This document shows positions 25,196 through 34,340 of a stretch of 64,000 bases of DNA, piece by piece. Positions within the stretch are counted from its first letter, which is position 1, and each line of letters begins with the position of its first letter. Origin of the DNA: Acuticoccus yangtzensis (GTDB taxonomy: Bacteria > Pseudomonadota > Alphaproteobacteria > Rhizobiales > Amorphaceae). The stretch spans positions 62,001 through 126,000 of the forward strand of contig NZ_MJUX01000001.1 of assembly GCF_001927245.1 (NCBI RefSeq). The letters run 5' to 3'. A model generated the notes under the pieces. That model was not told the origin of the DNA. It saw only the letters and a list, made by a program, of their open reading frames with translations, and ran no database searches. The translations under genes and the position numbers were made by a program.

Positions 25196-27136
25196 ATGGA
25201 CAGGCTGACCGCCGATCGCATGTTCATCGCCGTGATGGACGAGGGGAGCTTCAGCGCCGCAGCGCAGAAGCGTGGGACGAGCTCGGGCCAGGCCTCGAAG
25301 CTCGTTTCACGGCTGGAGGCGGAGCTCGGGGTGCGCCTCTTGAACCGCACGACGCGGGCCGTTGCGCCGACGGAGGCGGGACGGGCCTACTACGCGCGCC
25401 TGCGCCCGATCATGGACGCGCTGGACGAGCTCGACCTTGAAATCCGCGACACCGTGGGCCGGCCGGCGGGGCGGCTGAGGCTCACCGCCCCGCTGACGTT
25501 CGGGGCGCGGGAACTGACGCCGGCGTTGAACGCCTTCGCCGCGCTCTTCCCGGCGATCGCGCTCGACGTCGCCTTCACCGACCGCGTGGTCAACATCGTC
25601 GACGAGGGGTTCGACTTGGCGGTTCGCATCGGGCGTCCGGCCGACTCCAGCCTCATCGCACGCAAATTGTGCGACATGCGGATCGTCGTCGTGGGGTCGC
25701 CCGCCTACCTTGCCGCGCGCGGCACACCGGCGGACCTCGGCGCCCTCAGCCGGCATGATGCGGTGGTGGACACCAACATGCGCGACGGCAGGCGCTGGCC
25801 GTTCCGCCACCCCGTGCGCGGCGAGACGAGCGTGGCGGTGGAGGGACGCATCCGTTACGCCAATGCGGAGGCGTGCTTGGCGGCGGCGGAGGCCGGGCTG
25901 GGGCTCACGTGCGTTCCCTGGTTCGTGGCGTGTGATGCGGTGGCGGCGGGCCGCGTGGTGCGCGTCCTCGCGGACTATGAGACGGCGGCCTACGGGGTCT
26001 ACGCGCTCTACCCGCACACCCGGCACCTCGCCGCCAAGGTGCGCACGCTCGTCGACGATTTGGCGGTTTATTTCCGGGACCGGTGGCCAGATTCGAGCGT
26101 CCCGTCCACTCCGACCACGACCGAAAATAGCGACAAGTTGATCCGGTTACCGGCGATTGCATCCATAATGGATGAAATTATCTGCCGAACGGTGGTGTCT
26201 ACAACCGCTCGACCTTACCCCATGTCGGACAGCGCGGCCCATGACGGCGCCGGATCAGACGCGCAATCAAAGGGGCAATCGATGGGCCAAAACTTCGACA
26301 TGAACGCAGCGCCGCTGCGGATCGGCTCTGTCTGCCTCAAGGTTCGCGATCTCAACATGGTGGCGGACTATTACCGAACCGTGCTCGGACTGCGGACGCT
26401 GGAGAGCGGCGCAACGCGGGTGACGCTCGGCACCCGGACGACGCCGCTGCTGCACCTGGAGGCCGACCCGCAGGCCGCCCCCCTCGACCGGCGCCAGGCG
26501 GGACTTTTCCACACGGCCTTCCTGATGCCGGTGCGCGCCGATCTCGGCCGCTGGTTCGCCCGCGCGCTGGCACAGAAGCTGGAGTTTCAGGGCGCGTCCG
26601 ACCACATCGTCAGCGAGGCGATCTATCTGTCCGATCCGGAGGGTAACGGCATCGAGGTCTATGCGGACCGGCCGGCGTCGGAGTGGCAGACGGCGAGCGG
26701 GTCTGTGACCATGGCGACCGAGCCGCTGCTGGCGGAAAACCTGCTGCGGTCAGGCGGCGGGGAACCTTATGACGGCTTTCCCGACGGCGGCTTGATCGGC
26801 CACGTGCACCTTCAGGTGGGCGACACCGCGGTGGCGGACGGCTTCTACCGCGACGTCTTGGGCTTCACCATCTCGTCCCACTATCCGGGCGCCAGCTTCT
26901 ACGGCAGCGGCGGCTACCATCATCAGCTTGCCGGGAACGTGTGGAACAGCCGGGGCGCCGGGGCGCGGCCGCAGCCGATGACGGGCCTTGCCGAACTGAA
27001 CCTGGTGGCGCGTGAGGGCGCCACCATGGAGGCGATCGCCGCGCGGGCCGAGGCGAAGGGCCTCGCGTCGACGGCGAACGGCACCGCGCTCGGCCTCACC
27101 GATCCGTGGGGGACGCCGATCAGTCTGACCCGTTGA
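25196..27136 (+). CDS. LysR regulator fused in frame to a two-domain VOC (CatE-like) protein
   Basis: One uninterrupted frame of 646 residues from ATG 25196 (GGGA just upstream; ATG 25178 is an alternative). Residues ~1-295 are a complete LysR regulator: HTH with FSAAAQKRGTSSGQASKLVSRLE, then a substrate-binding domain. Residues ~363-646 are two VOC domains as in catechol 2,3-dioxygenase/CatE proteins; the second shows GHVHLQV, YHHQLA and ELNLV, a possible His-His-Glu metal site. The joining stretch (26090-26281) is AT-rich, holds a perfect palindrome and ends with a strong ribosome site before ATG 26282, as if it were an intergenic region without an in-frame stop. True fusion, stop loss or a sequence error are all possible. 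Confidence 0.75.
   Translation: MDRLTADRMFIAVMDEGSFSAAAQKRGTSSGQASKLVSRLEAELGVRLLNRTTRAVAPTEAGRAYYARLRPIMDALDELDLEIRDTVGRPAGRLRLTAPLTFGARELTPALNAFAALFPAIALDVAFTDRVVNIVDEGFDLAVRIGRPADSSLIARKLCDMRIVVVGSPAYLAARGTPADLGALSRHDAVVDTNMRDGRRWPFRHPVRGETSVAVEGRIRYANAEACLAAAEAGLGLTCVPWFVACDAVAAGRVVRVLADYETAAYGVYALYPHTRHLAAKVRTLVDDLAVYFRDRWPDSSVPSTPTTTENSDKLIRLPAIASIMDEIICRTVVSTTARPYPMSDSAAHDGAGSDAQSKGQSMGQNFDMNAAPLRIGSVCLKVRDLNMVADYYRTVLGLRTLESGATRVTLGTRTTPLLHLEADPQAAPLDRRQAGLFHTAFLMPVRADLGRWFARALAQKLEFQGASDHIVSEAIYLSDPEGNGIEVYADRPASEWQTASGSVTMATEPLLAENLLRSGGGEPYDGFPDGGLIGHVHLQVGDTAVADGFYRDVLGFTISSHYPGASFYGSGGYHHQLAGNVWNSRGAGARPQPMTGLAELNLVAREGATMEAIAARAEAKGLASTANGTALGLTDPWGTPISLTR
26160..26174. promoter_or_regulatory. 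15-bp perfect palindrome upstream of the VOC part
   Basis: CATCCATAATGGATG has 7-bp arms around a central A in an AT-rich stretch inside the LysR-VOC frame. It looks like an operator or promoter element of a separately expressed VOC gene. Confidence 0.5.
26269..26284 (+). promoter_or_regulatory. Internal ribosome site and alternative start of the VOC protein
   Basis: AAAGGGG (26269-26275) is followed after 6 nt by ATG 26282, which would give a 284-residue stand-alone two-domain VOC protein beginning MGQNFDMN. Confidence 0.65.
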
Positions 27137-27217
27137 GCGTGCGGCGCGCGGGCTGCGGTTCGGCCGATCCGGTGGCGGGCGCCGCCGGCGGTTCCGGGGC
27201 GCGTGTCCGCCCGCGGC

Positions 27218-28087
27218 TCAGGCGGCGGCGACCCACTCGGCCGGCTCGCCGAGCTCCATGTTGTCGATCAGGCGGGTGCTGCCGATCTTCGCGGCGATCA
27301 ACACGACGGCGGGGCCCTCGACGGACCTCTCGAACCGCGTCGCGAGGTCGGGCGAGCGGATTTCGAGATAATCGAGGCTGATGGCGGGGTCGTTCGTCAC
27401 CGGGGCGGCGGCCAGCATGAGCTGGGACACGTCGCGCTCGCCGGCGTCGAAGCGGCTGCGCATCGCCATCAGCGCGGCGGAGAGCTTGACGGCGCGGGCG
27501 CGGTCGTCGGCGCTGAGATAGGCGTTGCGGCTGGAGCGGGCGAGGCCGGTCTCCTCGCGCACCGTTTCGCAGCCGATGATTTCGGCCGGAACGTCGAGAT
27601 CGAGCGCCATGCGGCGGATGAGGGTGAGCTGCTGGTAGTCCTTCTTGCCGAAGAAGGCGCGGTCACAGCGGGACATGTTGAGGAGTTTGAGGACGACCGT
27701 CAGCACCCCGTCGAAGTGGCCGGGGCGGTGGGCGCCGCACAGGACGCGGCTCGTCGCGCTGTTGGTGAGGCTCGTCTCGAACCCGTCGGGATAGATGTCG
27801 GCGACGGCGGGGACGAAGGCGACGTCGGCCCCTGCGCGCTCCAATTTGGCGAGGTCGCTCTCCAGCGTGCGGGGGTAGACGCCGAAGTCTTCGTTCTCGC
27901 CGAACTGGAGCGGGTTGACGAAGATGGTGGCGGCCGTGAGGTCGCACGAGGCGCGGGACTGGCGCACGAGGCTGATGTGTCCGTCGTGCAGGGCGCCCAT
28001 GGTGGGGACGAGGCCGATGCTGCGGCGCTGGGCTTTCTCAGCGCCCATGGCGGCTTTGAAGTCGTCTTTGGTGGTGATGACCTGCAC
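27218..28087 (-). CDS. panC: Pantoate--beta-alanine ligase
   Basis: A 289-residue cytosolic enzyme that joins pantoate and beta-alanine using ATP in CoA biosynthesis. The GTG start at 28087 is preceded by a GGGGGAGGG ribosome site. Signature VPTMGALHDGH (residues 27-37, with both ATP-binding histidines), FVNPLQFG and FFGKKDYQQ are all present. No panB or panD is adjacent. It converges with the VOC gene and is divergent from the IclR regulator across an AT-rich spacer. Confidence 0.96.
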   Translation of the reverse strand: MQVITTKDDFKAAMGAEKAQRRSIGLVPTMGALHDGHISLVRQSRASCDLTAATIFVNPLQFGENEDFGVYPRTLESDLAKLERAGADVAFVPAVADIYPDGFETSLTNSATSRVLCGAHRPGHFDGVLTVVLKLLNMSRCDRAFFGKKDYQQLTLIRRMALDLDVPAEIIGCETVREETGLARSSRNAYLSADDRARAVKLSAALMAMRSRFDAGERDVSQLMLAAAPVTNDPAISLDYLEIRSPDLATRFERSVEGPAVVLIAAKIGSTRLIDNMELGEPAEWVAAA

Positions 28088-28419
28088 GATGTTTCCCTCC
28101 CCCGATGGCCGCGGGGCCGGTCCCGGAGGGTCGGCATGGCATGAATAGGTGTTGCATCTCAAGCCCGCCGCCGGGTGCCGCCGGCCGCTCTGGCCTGGCC
28201 GAGCATGCTTTATATTTCCATATTCGCGATCTTTTCCACCGGCCCGGAAGAACAGTCCGGTGAAGCATGACCCCACTCGCCCATATTACCGCAGTTTATT
28301 GATCGACATGATTTAAAGTTGCTTTGCGTGATATTGCATGGCATATTTTGAACATGACGATCGATGGTCGCGGTTGCGGCGATGCCGTGTGGCGGATCAA
28401 ATAGAATTTGGTTGAGCCG
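28088..28419. other. 332-bp divergent control region (panC / IclR)
   Basis: An AT-rich spacer, especially 28205-28415, expected to hold promoters for panC and the IclR regulator. No supported gene; I could not fix exact promoter boxes. Confidence 0.5.
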
Positions 28420-29211
28420 ATGAAGCAAGCTGCCAAAATTTTAGATCTACTTGAACTTTATGCACGGCATTGCGAGCCGATCAGCGCCGCCGACATTTCG
28501 GACAGGTTCGACTGGCCGCGGTCCACCACCTTTGGCCTTCTGGCGGTGCTGACCGACCGTGGCTTCCTCTACGAGGCCGAGGCGAGGGGGCGGTTCTATC
28601 CGACCCGGCGCTGGCTGCTGCTGGCGCAGGAGTTCAGCCCGGCCGAGCCGCTTCCGCCCGCCCTCGTCGACCTCGCGGACGAGATCGCCGACCATGGGGG
28701 CGAAGACACCTGCATCGCCGCGCAGTCCGGGCTTCATGCCGTGGTGCTGCACATGAGGCAGAGCGTGGGGCGCACCGGTCTCGATGCGGCACCCGGCTCC
28801 TGTGTCCCCGTTCATGCCACAGCGGCCGGGCAGGCGCTTCTCAGCCAGGTGAATCCGGTTCACCGGGCCGCCCTGCTGCGCAAGATCGCGTTCGAGCGGT
28901 ATGCACCGCGCACGCCGATGACGCCGGCCAAGGTCGAAGAGGCCATCGCCATGGGTCTGCAGCGCGGCTGGTTCGCCGCCCGGTCGACATGGATGCCGGA
29001 CATGTGCGACGTCGCCATCCCCCTGACGATGGACGGAAGCACCTATGCGGTGGTGACGGGCGGCCCCACCGTGCGCACGGCCGACCGGCTGGACGAGCTC
29101 GGCCGGGTGATCCGCGATTGCGTCGCGCGCATGAGGGGCGCGTCCCTCCACAGGACCGAGGCCCCGGCCGCCGCCCCCGCCCCCGTAATGGCGCCGAGCG
29201 GAGCCGCCTGA
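28420..29211 (+). CDS. IclR family transcriptional regulator
   Basis: A 263-residue regulator from ATG 28420 (an upstream TTG at 28408 is also in frame). The N-terminal winged helix contains ISAADISDRFDWPRSTTFGLL, and the C-terminal effector domain shows GSCVPVHATAAGQALL and the late DVAIPLTM strand typical of IclR. It ends with an Ala/Pro-rich tail (~20 residues) beyond the usual domain. The regulated genes are not evident; the kinase/PLP enzyme operon downstream on the other strand is a candidate. Confidence 0.9.
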   Translation: MKQAAKILDLLELYARHCEPISAADISDRFDWPRSTTFGLLAVLTDRGFLYEAEARGRFYPTRRWLLLAQEFSPAEPLPPALVDLADEIADHGGEDTCIAAQSGLHAVVLHMRQSVGRTGLDAAPGSCVPVHATAAGQALLSQVNPVHRAALLRKIAFERYAPRTPMTPAKVEEAIAMGLQRGWFAARSTWMPDMCDVAIPLTMDGSTYAVVTGGPTVRTADRLDELGRVIRDCVARMRGASLHRTEAPAAAPAPVMAPSGAA

Positions 29212-29755
29212 AACCGCGCCTGACGTGATGCGGCTCTGGGCGGACCCGCTTGCGAGGCCCTCTCGCACGGTCGGATCGACTGATGGACCAGGGCCAGACA
29301 GCGCCGTGCACCAGGGCGACCCGGCAAGTGTGGCGTTCCCCTGGTGGGGCGGTGGTCACCCAAGGGCGCTATGAGCACGCATGCCGGGCGTTGTTGCGCG
29401 GCGCGAACGTGCCGCCGGTGGGACCGTCGCAGCGTGCCTCGCCGGCGAGCGTGTGGGCTGCGTCGGTCGAGGCGCCCCCCAGCGAGACGGGGTTTAGAGC
29501 CGCTTTCGCACGGTTTGGACCAACTGATGCAGCTGGGCACTTCCGTGGCGAGAAAGATCGTGCAGCCGGTAGCGCGGGCACCGGCGGGCGGCGTGACGCT
29601 GCCCACGGTGTGGCGCTGGTCGCCGAAGGGCACCATCAGCGCGCATGCCGGGCGTTGTTGCGCGGCGCGAACGTGCCGCCGGTGGGACCGTCGCAGCGTG
29701 CTTCGCCGGCGAACGTGTGGGCGTCGGCGGTCGAGGCGACCCCCCGCGAGACGCC
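29212..29755. repeat. 264-bp-period tandem duplication in a 544-bp gap
   Basis: No supported gene. Two similar ~250-bp blocks follow each other. A 60-bp segment is identical at 29378-29437 and 29642-29701, flanked by weaker similarity that includes a repeated GACTGATGGACCAGGG-like and GACCAACTGATGCAGC-like stretch. Period 264 bp. The identical core suggests either a recent duplication or local gene conversion. Confidence 0.85.
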
Positions 29756-31078
29756 TTAGACGGAAGACGGGGCTGCTGTTTCGCTGAGCGTGTCGTCCAG
29801 GACGGTGAGGAGATGATCGGCCTCGCGCGGGCCGAAGACCAGAGGGGGGCGGATCTTCAGAACGTTGGCCCCCGCCCCTGTGGCGCTGATGAGGATCCGC
29901 CGTTCGCGCAGGCGGTTGACGATCCGCGCCGCCCCGGCCGCATCGGGCCCCGCCTCGCCGACGATGTCGACACCGATGAAGAGGCCCGCCCCCCGCACGG
30001 CGCCGATGGCCGGATAGTCCGCGGCAAGCTCGCGCAGACCGTCCAGCACGCGGGCGCCGGTCTCGCGCGCGTTGTCCATCAGGCCCTCTTCGTCGATCAC
30101 GTCGAGAACGGCGAGGCCCACGGCGCAGGAGACCGCGTTGCCTCCGAAGGTGTTGAAGTATCGCGCCCGGCGGCCGAAGCCGTCGACGAGGTCGGCGCGG
30201 CCGAAGAGGGCGGCGACGGGGTGGCCGTTGCCCATCGGTTTGCCGGCGGTGACGAGGTCGGGCACCAGATCGTGGCGCATGAAGCCCCACATGGCGGCGC
30301 CCGTGCGGCCGAGGCCGGGCTGCACCTCGTCGGCGACGAAGAGCGCGCCGGCCGCGCGGGCCGCCTCCACCGCGGCGCCGAGGAAGCCGGGCGGATCGGC
30401 GCACACCCCGTCCGACGAGAAGATGGTGTCGCAGATGAAGGCGGCGGGGCGGATGCCGTGGCGCGCAAGGTCCGCGAAGGCGGCGGCGACGCGGCGGGCG
30501 AAGGCGGCGCCGTCACCGTCCAGCGGCGGGGCCACGGTGCGCACGTGGGCGCCGAGCGGCACGCCAGGTCCGAGCGACGGGGAGAAGGCGGCCACTTCGG
30601 CGGTGACGCCGTGGTAGGCCGTGTCGGTGACGACGATGCCGGTGCCGCCGGTGGCCTGGCGGGCGATGCGCAGGGCGAGGTCGTTGGCCTCGCTGCCGGT
30701 GCAGGTGAACATCGCGCGGTCGATGGGGCCGGGGAAGGTGGCGAGCAGGCGCTCGGCAAAGGCGACGACGGGGCTGCCGAGATAGCGGGTGTGGGTGTTG
30801 AGCGTGGCGGCCTGGCGGGTCAGCGCCTCCACCACGCGCGGGTGGCAATGGCCGACCGACGCGACGTTGTTGTAGGCGTCGAGGTAGGGGTTCCCGTCCG
30901 CGTCGTAGAGCAGGCAGCCTTCGCCGCGTACGAGGTGGACGGGGCGCTGATAGAAGAGGCGGTAGGCCGCGCCCAGCACGCGCTCGCGCCGGGCGAGAAG
31001 GGCGGCGTCCTCCGGGTCCAGCATCACATCATCGGACGCGACGTAGGCGTTGGCCATGCCGGCGGGGGTGGAGGTCAT
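29756..31078 (-). CDS. Class III PLP-dependent aminotransferase/phospho-lyase
   Basis: A 440-residue fold-type I PLP enzyme from ATG 31078. The Schiff-base lysine is K280 in TAGKPMGNG and the pyridine-nitrogen aspartate is D250 in VADEVQPGLGRTG; YLDAYNNVASVGHCHP marks the N-terminus. The GKPMGNGHP motif resembles AGXT2L (ethanolamine-phosphate or phosphohydroxylysine phospho-lyases) more than omega-transaminases. The upstream gene, 43 bp away, is a small-molecule kinase, supporting a phosphorylate-then-eliminate pathway. The substrate is not determined. Confidence 0.85.
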   Translation of the reverse strand: MTSTPAGMANAYVASDDVMLDPEDAALLARRERVLGAAYRLFYQRPVHLVRGEGCLLYDADGNPYLDAYNNVASVGHCHPRVVEALTRQAATLNTHTRYLGSPVVAFAERLLATFPGPIDRAMFTCTGSEANDLALRIARQATGGTGIVVTDTAYHGVTAEVAAFSPSLGPGVPLGAHVRTVAPPLDGDGAAFARRVAAAFADLARHGIRPAAFICDTIFSSDGVCADPPGFLGAAVEAARAAGALFVADEVQPGLGRTGAAMWGFMRHDLVPDLVTAGKPMGNGHPVAALFGRADLVDGFGRRARYFNTFGGNAVSCAVGLAVLDVIDEEGLMDNARETGARVLDGLRELAADYPAIGAVRGAGLFIGVDIVGEAGPDAAGAARIVNRLRERRILISATGAGANVLKIRPPLVFGPREADHLLTVLDDTLSETAAPSSV

Positions 31079-31121
31079 CGCAGTCTCTTCGGGGTTGGTG
31101 CGGGCCGGGGCGGCCGGAGGG

Positions 31122-32147
31122 TCAGCCGTTCGGCCACAGGAGCGCCGCGGCCTCGTCGGGCGTGACGAGCGAAAGGCGCTCCAACGCGGCGACGGCAACG
31201 GGGACGTTGCGCAGAATATAACGCCTGTTCTGAGGGTGGAGCTTCGCGCGCCAGGCGGATATGCCGAGCGTCAGCACGTTGCGCGCGCCCATCAGCGGGG
31301 CAAGCAGCGCCCGCTCGCGCGCGGTGGGCGCCATGTGACGCGCCCACGCCCCGGCGAGTTGCGGTGCGAGGCCGAGCGGCCCCTCCCCCATCCCCACGAC
31401 GTAGCTCGCCGCGGTGGCGACGTCGTTGATGCGCGGCGCGCGCAGGATGTCGCCGAAGTCGATCAGCCCGCTGATCGCCCCGTCCGGTCCGGTCAGCACG
31501 TTGTGGGGGTTCATGTCGTTGTGGATGACCTGGCGCGGCAGGCGGGTGAGATCGTCCATCACCGCCTCGGCCCGGTCCAGCGCGGCGTGCGCCGCGCGGC
31601 GGTGGTGCGGATCGTCGATCTCGTCCAGGTGATCGCGCACCTCGGCGGCGCGGCAGATGTCCCACAGAAGGGCGCGGTCCTGGGCGGGGTGGATGTAGCC
31701 TTCGAGCGCACGGTCGATCCGCCCGAGGATGTCGCCGCATGCCGCCGCCTGGGCCGGCGTCAACGCGCGTGAGCCGACCGGCTCGCCCTCCAGATAGGTG
31801 AGCACGCAGACATGATGGCTGCGCCCTTCCAGCGACACCTGCGCCACCAGTGCGCCGGTGCAGTCGGCAACGACGCGCGGCACCGGGAGCGCCGGATCCT
31901 CTTCTTCGATGCGGGCGAGGGCGCCGAGCTGAAAGTCGATCGCCCCGCGGGACTCGTCCCCGTTGGCGATCTTCATGACGAAGCTGCCGTGAGAGCCGGC
32001 GGCCTTGAGGAGGAAGTTGCGGTCGCGCTCGCCGGTCAGCGGGCGGGCGGTGACCTCGATGCCGTAGAGATCACCGGCGATCGCGACCGCATCCGCCGCC
32101 GTCAGCGCGGGCGGCGCGGTCGTCAGTACGTTGAGAGTGTCCAGCAT
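31122..32147 (-). CDS. APH-fold small-molecule kinase (hydroxylysine-kinase-like)
   Basis: A 341-residue aminoglycoside/choline-kinase-fold phosphotransferase from ATG 32147. The Brenner catalytic loop VIHNDMNPHNVL and the metal-binding IDFGD are clear near residues 207-230; RDRNFLLK marks the N-lobe. Adjacent to a class III PLP enzyme in the same direction, it resembles the eukaryotic HYKK/AGPHD1 kinase that works with an AGXT2L phospho-lyase. I infer that it phosphorylates the hydroxyl of an amino alcohol or hydroxy amino acid. Confidence 0.82.
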   Translation of the reverse strand: MLDTLNVLTTAPPALTAADAVAIAGDLYGIEVTARPLTGERDRNFLLKAAGSHGSFVMKIANGDESRGAIDFQLGALARIEEEDPALPVPRVVADCTGALVAQVSLEGRSHHVCVLTYLEGEPVGSRALTPAQAAACGDILGRIDRALEGYIHPAQDRALLWDICRAAEVRDHLDEIDDPHHRRAAHAALDRAEAVMDDLTRLPRQVIHNDMNPHNVLTGPDGAISGLIDFGDILRAPRINDVATAASYVVGMGEGPLGLAPQLAGAWARHMAPTARERALLAPLMGARNVLTLGISAWRAKLHPQNRRYILRNVPVAVAALERLSLVTPDEAAALLWPNG

Positions 32148-32260
32148 GGGCCGACCGGGCGTTGGGAAAGCACAGCACCTTCAAAGGCCGATATTAACGC
32201 CTGCGTTCAGCGCCTTAAGTCAACTCCCCTCGCCGCGGCGATGGCCGGCGAGCGCGCCTC

Positions 32261-34006
32261 TCATGCGACGGCGATCCACGCCGCCTCGTAGGGGCCGAGC
32301 ACCATCTCGGTGACGGTTTCGCCGATCATCGGCCCCTCACCGCCGAGGAGGTTGGTGGTGGCCCCCGGCGTGAAGCCGAGCTGGGCGGTGGAGACGCGCA
32401 GCGTGACGGGCGTGTCGCTGACGTTGACGCTCACCCAGACGCGGTCGGTCTCGCTCTCGCGCACGAGGGAGAAGACGCGGTGGTCGAGCGGGAGGACACG
32501 CTGGGCCGCGTTGGGTGCGAACGCCGCGCGGGTGGCGCGCACCGACAGGCGATCGCGGAAGGCGGCGAGGATGCGCGCGCGCAGGCTGCCCGGATCGTTC
32601 AGCGCCTGCTCGAGGGCGCGCAGCGACAGCTTCTCGCGGTTGATGGACCGCGAGCGGCCGGTCTTCGCCATCCCGGCGGTGTCGTTACGCGAGCCGAGCA
32701 GCGAGTGGATGTAGATGCCGGGAATGCCGACCAGCGAGAGCAGGATCATCTGCGCCGCCATGAACTTGGCGATCACCACGTCGTCGCTGTCACCGGGCGA
32801 GGACACGGCGTCGAGATAGGTGATGTTGAGTTCGTACGGAGCCTCGCGGCCGCCGGGCAGCGCGCGCATGGAGACCTTGCCGCCACGGGTGACCACCGCG
32901 GCCGCCATTTCCAGCACCTCCTGCTGGCTGAGAATCCCCTCCGCGGGACGCACGCCGATCCCGTCGTGGGAGGCGAGGAAGTTGAAGAAGGTCGTGGTCG
33001 GCGTGGTCTCGTCCAGCGACATGGCCCAGCTCGTCAGGCGCGAGGCGTCGCCTGTGAGAAAGGCGTGGAGGGTCAGCGGCGGCAGAGGAAACTGGTAGAC
33101 GAGGTGGGCCTCGTCGCTGCCGTCGCCGAAGTAGCTGATGTTGTCGGCATGCGGCACGTTGGTTTCGGTGACGAACATCGTGCCGGGGGCGGCGGCGTCC
33201 ATCACGGTGCGCAGGGCCTTGATGATGGCGTGGGTCTGCGGCAGGTGCATGCAGGTGGTGCCGACCTCCTTCCACATGAAGCCGATCGCATCGAGTCGGA
33301 TGAATCGTGCGCCTTTGCGCGCGTAGAAGATCAACAGATCGACGATCTCCAAGAACACCTCGGGATTGGCGTAGTTGAGGTCGATCTGGTCGGCGCTGAA
33401 GGTGGTCCAGACGTGCTTCATCCCGTCCGAGGTGCCGAAGGGCGTGAGGACCGGGGTGGCCCGCGGGCGGGTGACGGACGACAGGTCCGTCTGCGGGTTC
33501 ATGACTGTGAAATAGTCCGCATAGGTCGGGTCGCCGGCCTTGAATGCTTTGAACCAATCACTCTCTGCGGAGATGTGGTTGATGACGCCGTCGAACATCA
33601 GGCCGACATCTTCGGCCAGCGCCTCGACATCGGACCAGCGGCCGAGTTCGGGGTCGATGGCGCGGTAGTCCTTGACCGAGAACCCGTCGTCGGACGTCCA
33701 CGGATAGAACGGCAGAACGTGGACGTTGGTGATGAAGTCGCTGGTATGGGCCTTCAGAAAGCGGCGCAGGGTTGCGAGGGGAACTTCTCCGGTCGTGCGA
33801 ATCGAGTCGCCATAGGTGATGAGCATGACGTCGCGCTGGTCGAGCCAATTTGCACCCCGTGCACCAATCTCCGCGCGTGCAGATGCAACCAAACGCGCGA
33901 TGCGCTTGAGGAGCATTGCAACTGTCTCGGAGTCATATGCAACGCTGAGTTGGCGCTCCAGCGTAGACTTGTAGTTGTCGCCTTGAACTGTCACGCGAGT
34001 CTCCAT
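32261..34006 (-). CDS. GH13_18 sugar phosphorylase (glucosylglycerate/glucosylglycerol type)
   Basis: A 581-residue alpha-amylase-fold phosphorylase from ATG 34006. GH13 residues are visible: nucleophile D239 in FIRLDAIGF, acid/base E281 in VTETNVPH and D348 in LASHDGIG. Segments LPFYPWTSDDGFSV and GFMWKEVGTTC match E. coli YcjM (glucosylglycerate phosphorylase) closely, more than sucrose phosphorylases of shorter length. It would split a glucosyl-glycerate or -glycerol with phosphate to give glucose 1-phosphate. It diverges from a complete sugar ABC importer, which likely delivers its substrate, a compatible solute. Confidence 0.88.
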   Translation of the reverse strand: METRVTVQGDNYKSTLERQLSVAYDSETVAMLLKRIARLVASARAEIGARGANWLDQRDVMLITYGDSIRTTGEVPLATLRRFLKAHTSDFITNVHVLPFYPWTSDDGFSVKDYRAIDPELGRWSDVEALAEDVGLMFDGVINHISAESDWFKAFKAGDPTYADYFTVMNPQTDLSSVTRPRATPVLTPFGTSDGMKHVWTTFSADQIDLNYANPEVFLEIVDLLIFYARKGARFIRLDAIGFMWKEVGTTCMHLPQTHAIIKALRTVMDAAAPGTMFVTETNVPHADNISYFGDGSDEAHLVYQFPLPPLTLHAFLTGDASRLTSWAMSLDETTPTTTFFNFLASHDGIGVRPAEGILSQQEVLEMAAAVVTRGGKVSMRALPGGREAPYELNITYLDAVSSPGDSDDVVIAKFMAAQMILLSLVGIPGIYIHSLLGSRNDTAGMAKTGRSRSINREKLSLRALEQALNDPGSLRARILAAFRDRLSVRATRAAFAPNAAQRVLPLDHRVFSLVRESETDRVWVSVNVSDTPVTLRVSTAQLGFTPGATTNLLGGEGPMIGETVTEMVLGPYEAAWIAVA

Positions 34007-34340
34007 GGTCGTTGCGAGGCCAATCTAGCGACCGTTCGACATTTGTAAAAGATTGTTTGCCGAGATGTGTCTTTCGCCCTACCCTTATGGAAATGAAGAG
34101 AAGAGTGGGACGCCTGAATGTTTCGGGCCTGAACCTCGCTGACGGACGTCCCCCACGGGAGGAAAGATGCGTTCGCCGCAGAGGCGGTCGCATGTCTGGC
34201 CCCGACCCGGACACGCGCCGCGCTATCTCATTCGCCGCTTACGCGAAAAATTTACGACCACTCGCCCCGCACGACGCGTGGCCGTTGTCCTGCGTCCGCG
34301 ATTGGGCCGCCGGCAACGCTCTCGAACATGGAGATCCTAC
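34007..34340. other. 334-bp divergent control region (phosphorylase / sugar importer)
   Basis: An AT-richer spacer between divergent genes, expected to carry both promoters. I see no clear LacI-type operator by eye and no gene. Confidence 0.5.

Noticed and set aside
29250-29787. Overlapping plus-strand frames in the duplicated gap
   Set aside because: They encode duplicated Arg/Ala-rich sequence from the 264-bp repeat and show no domain.
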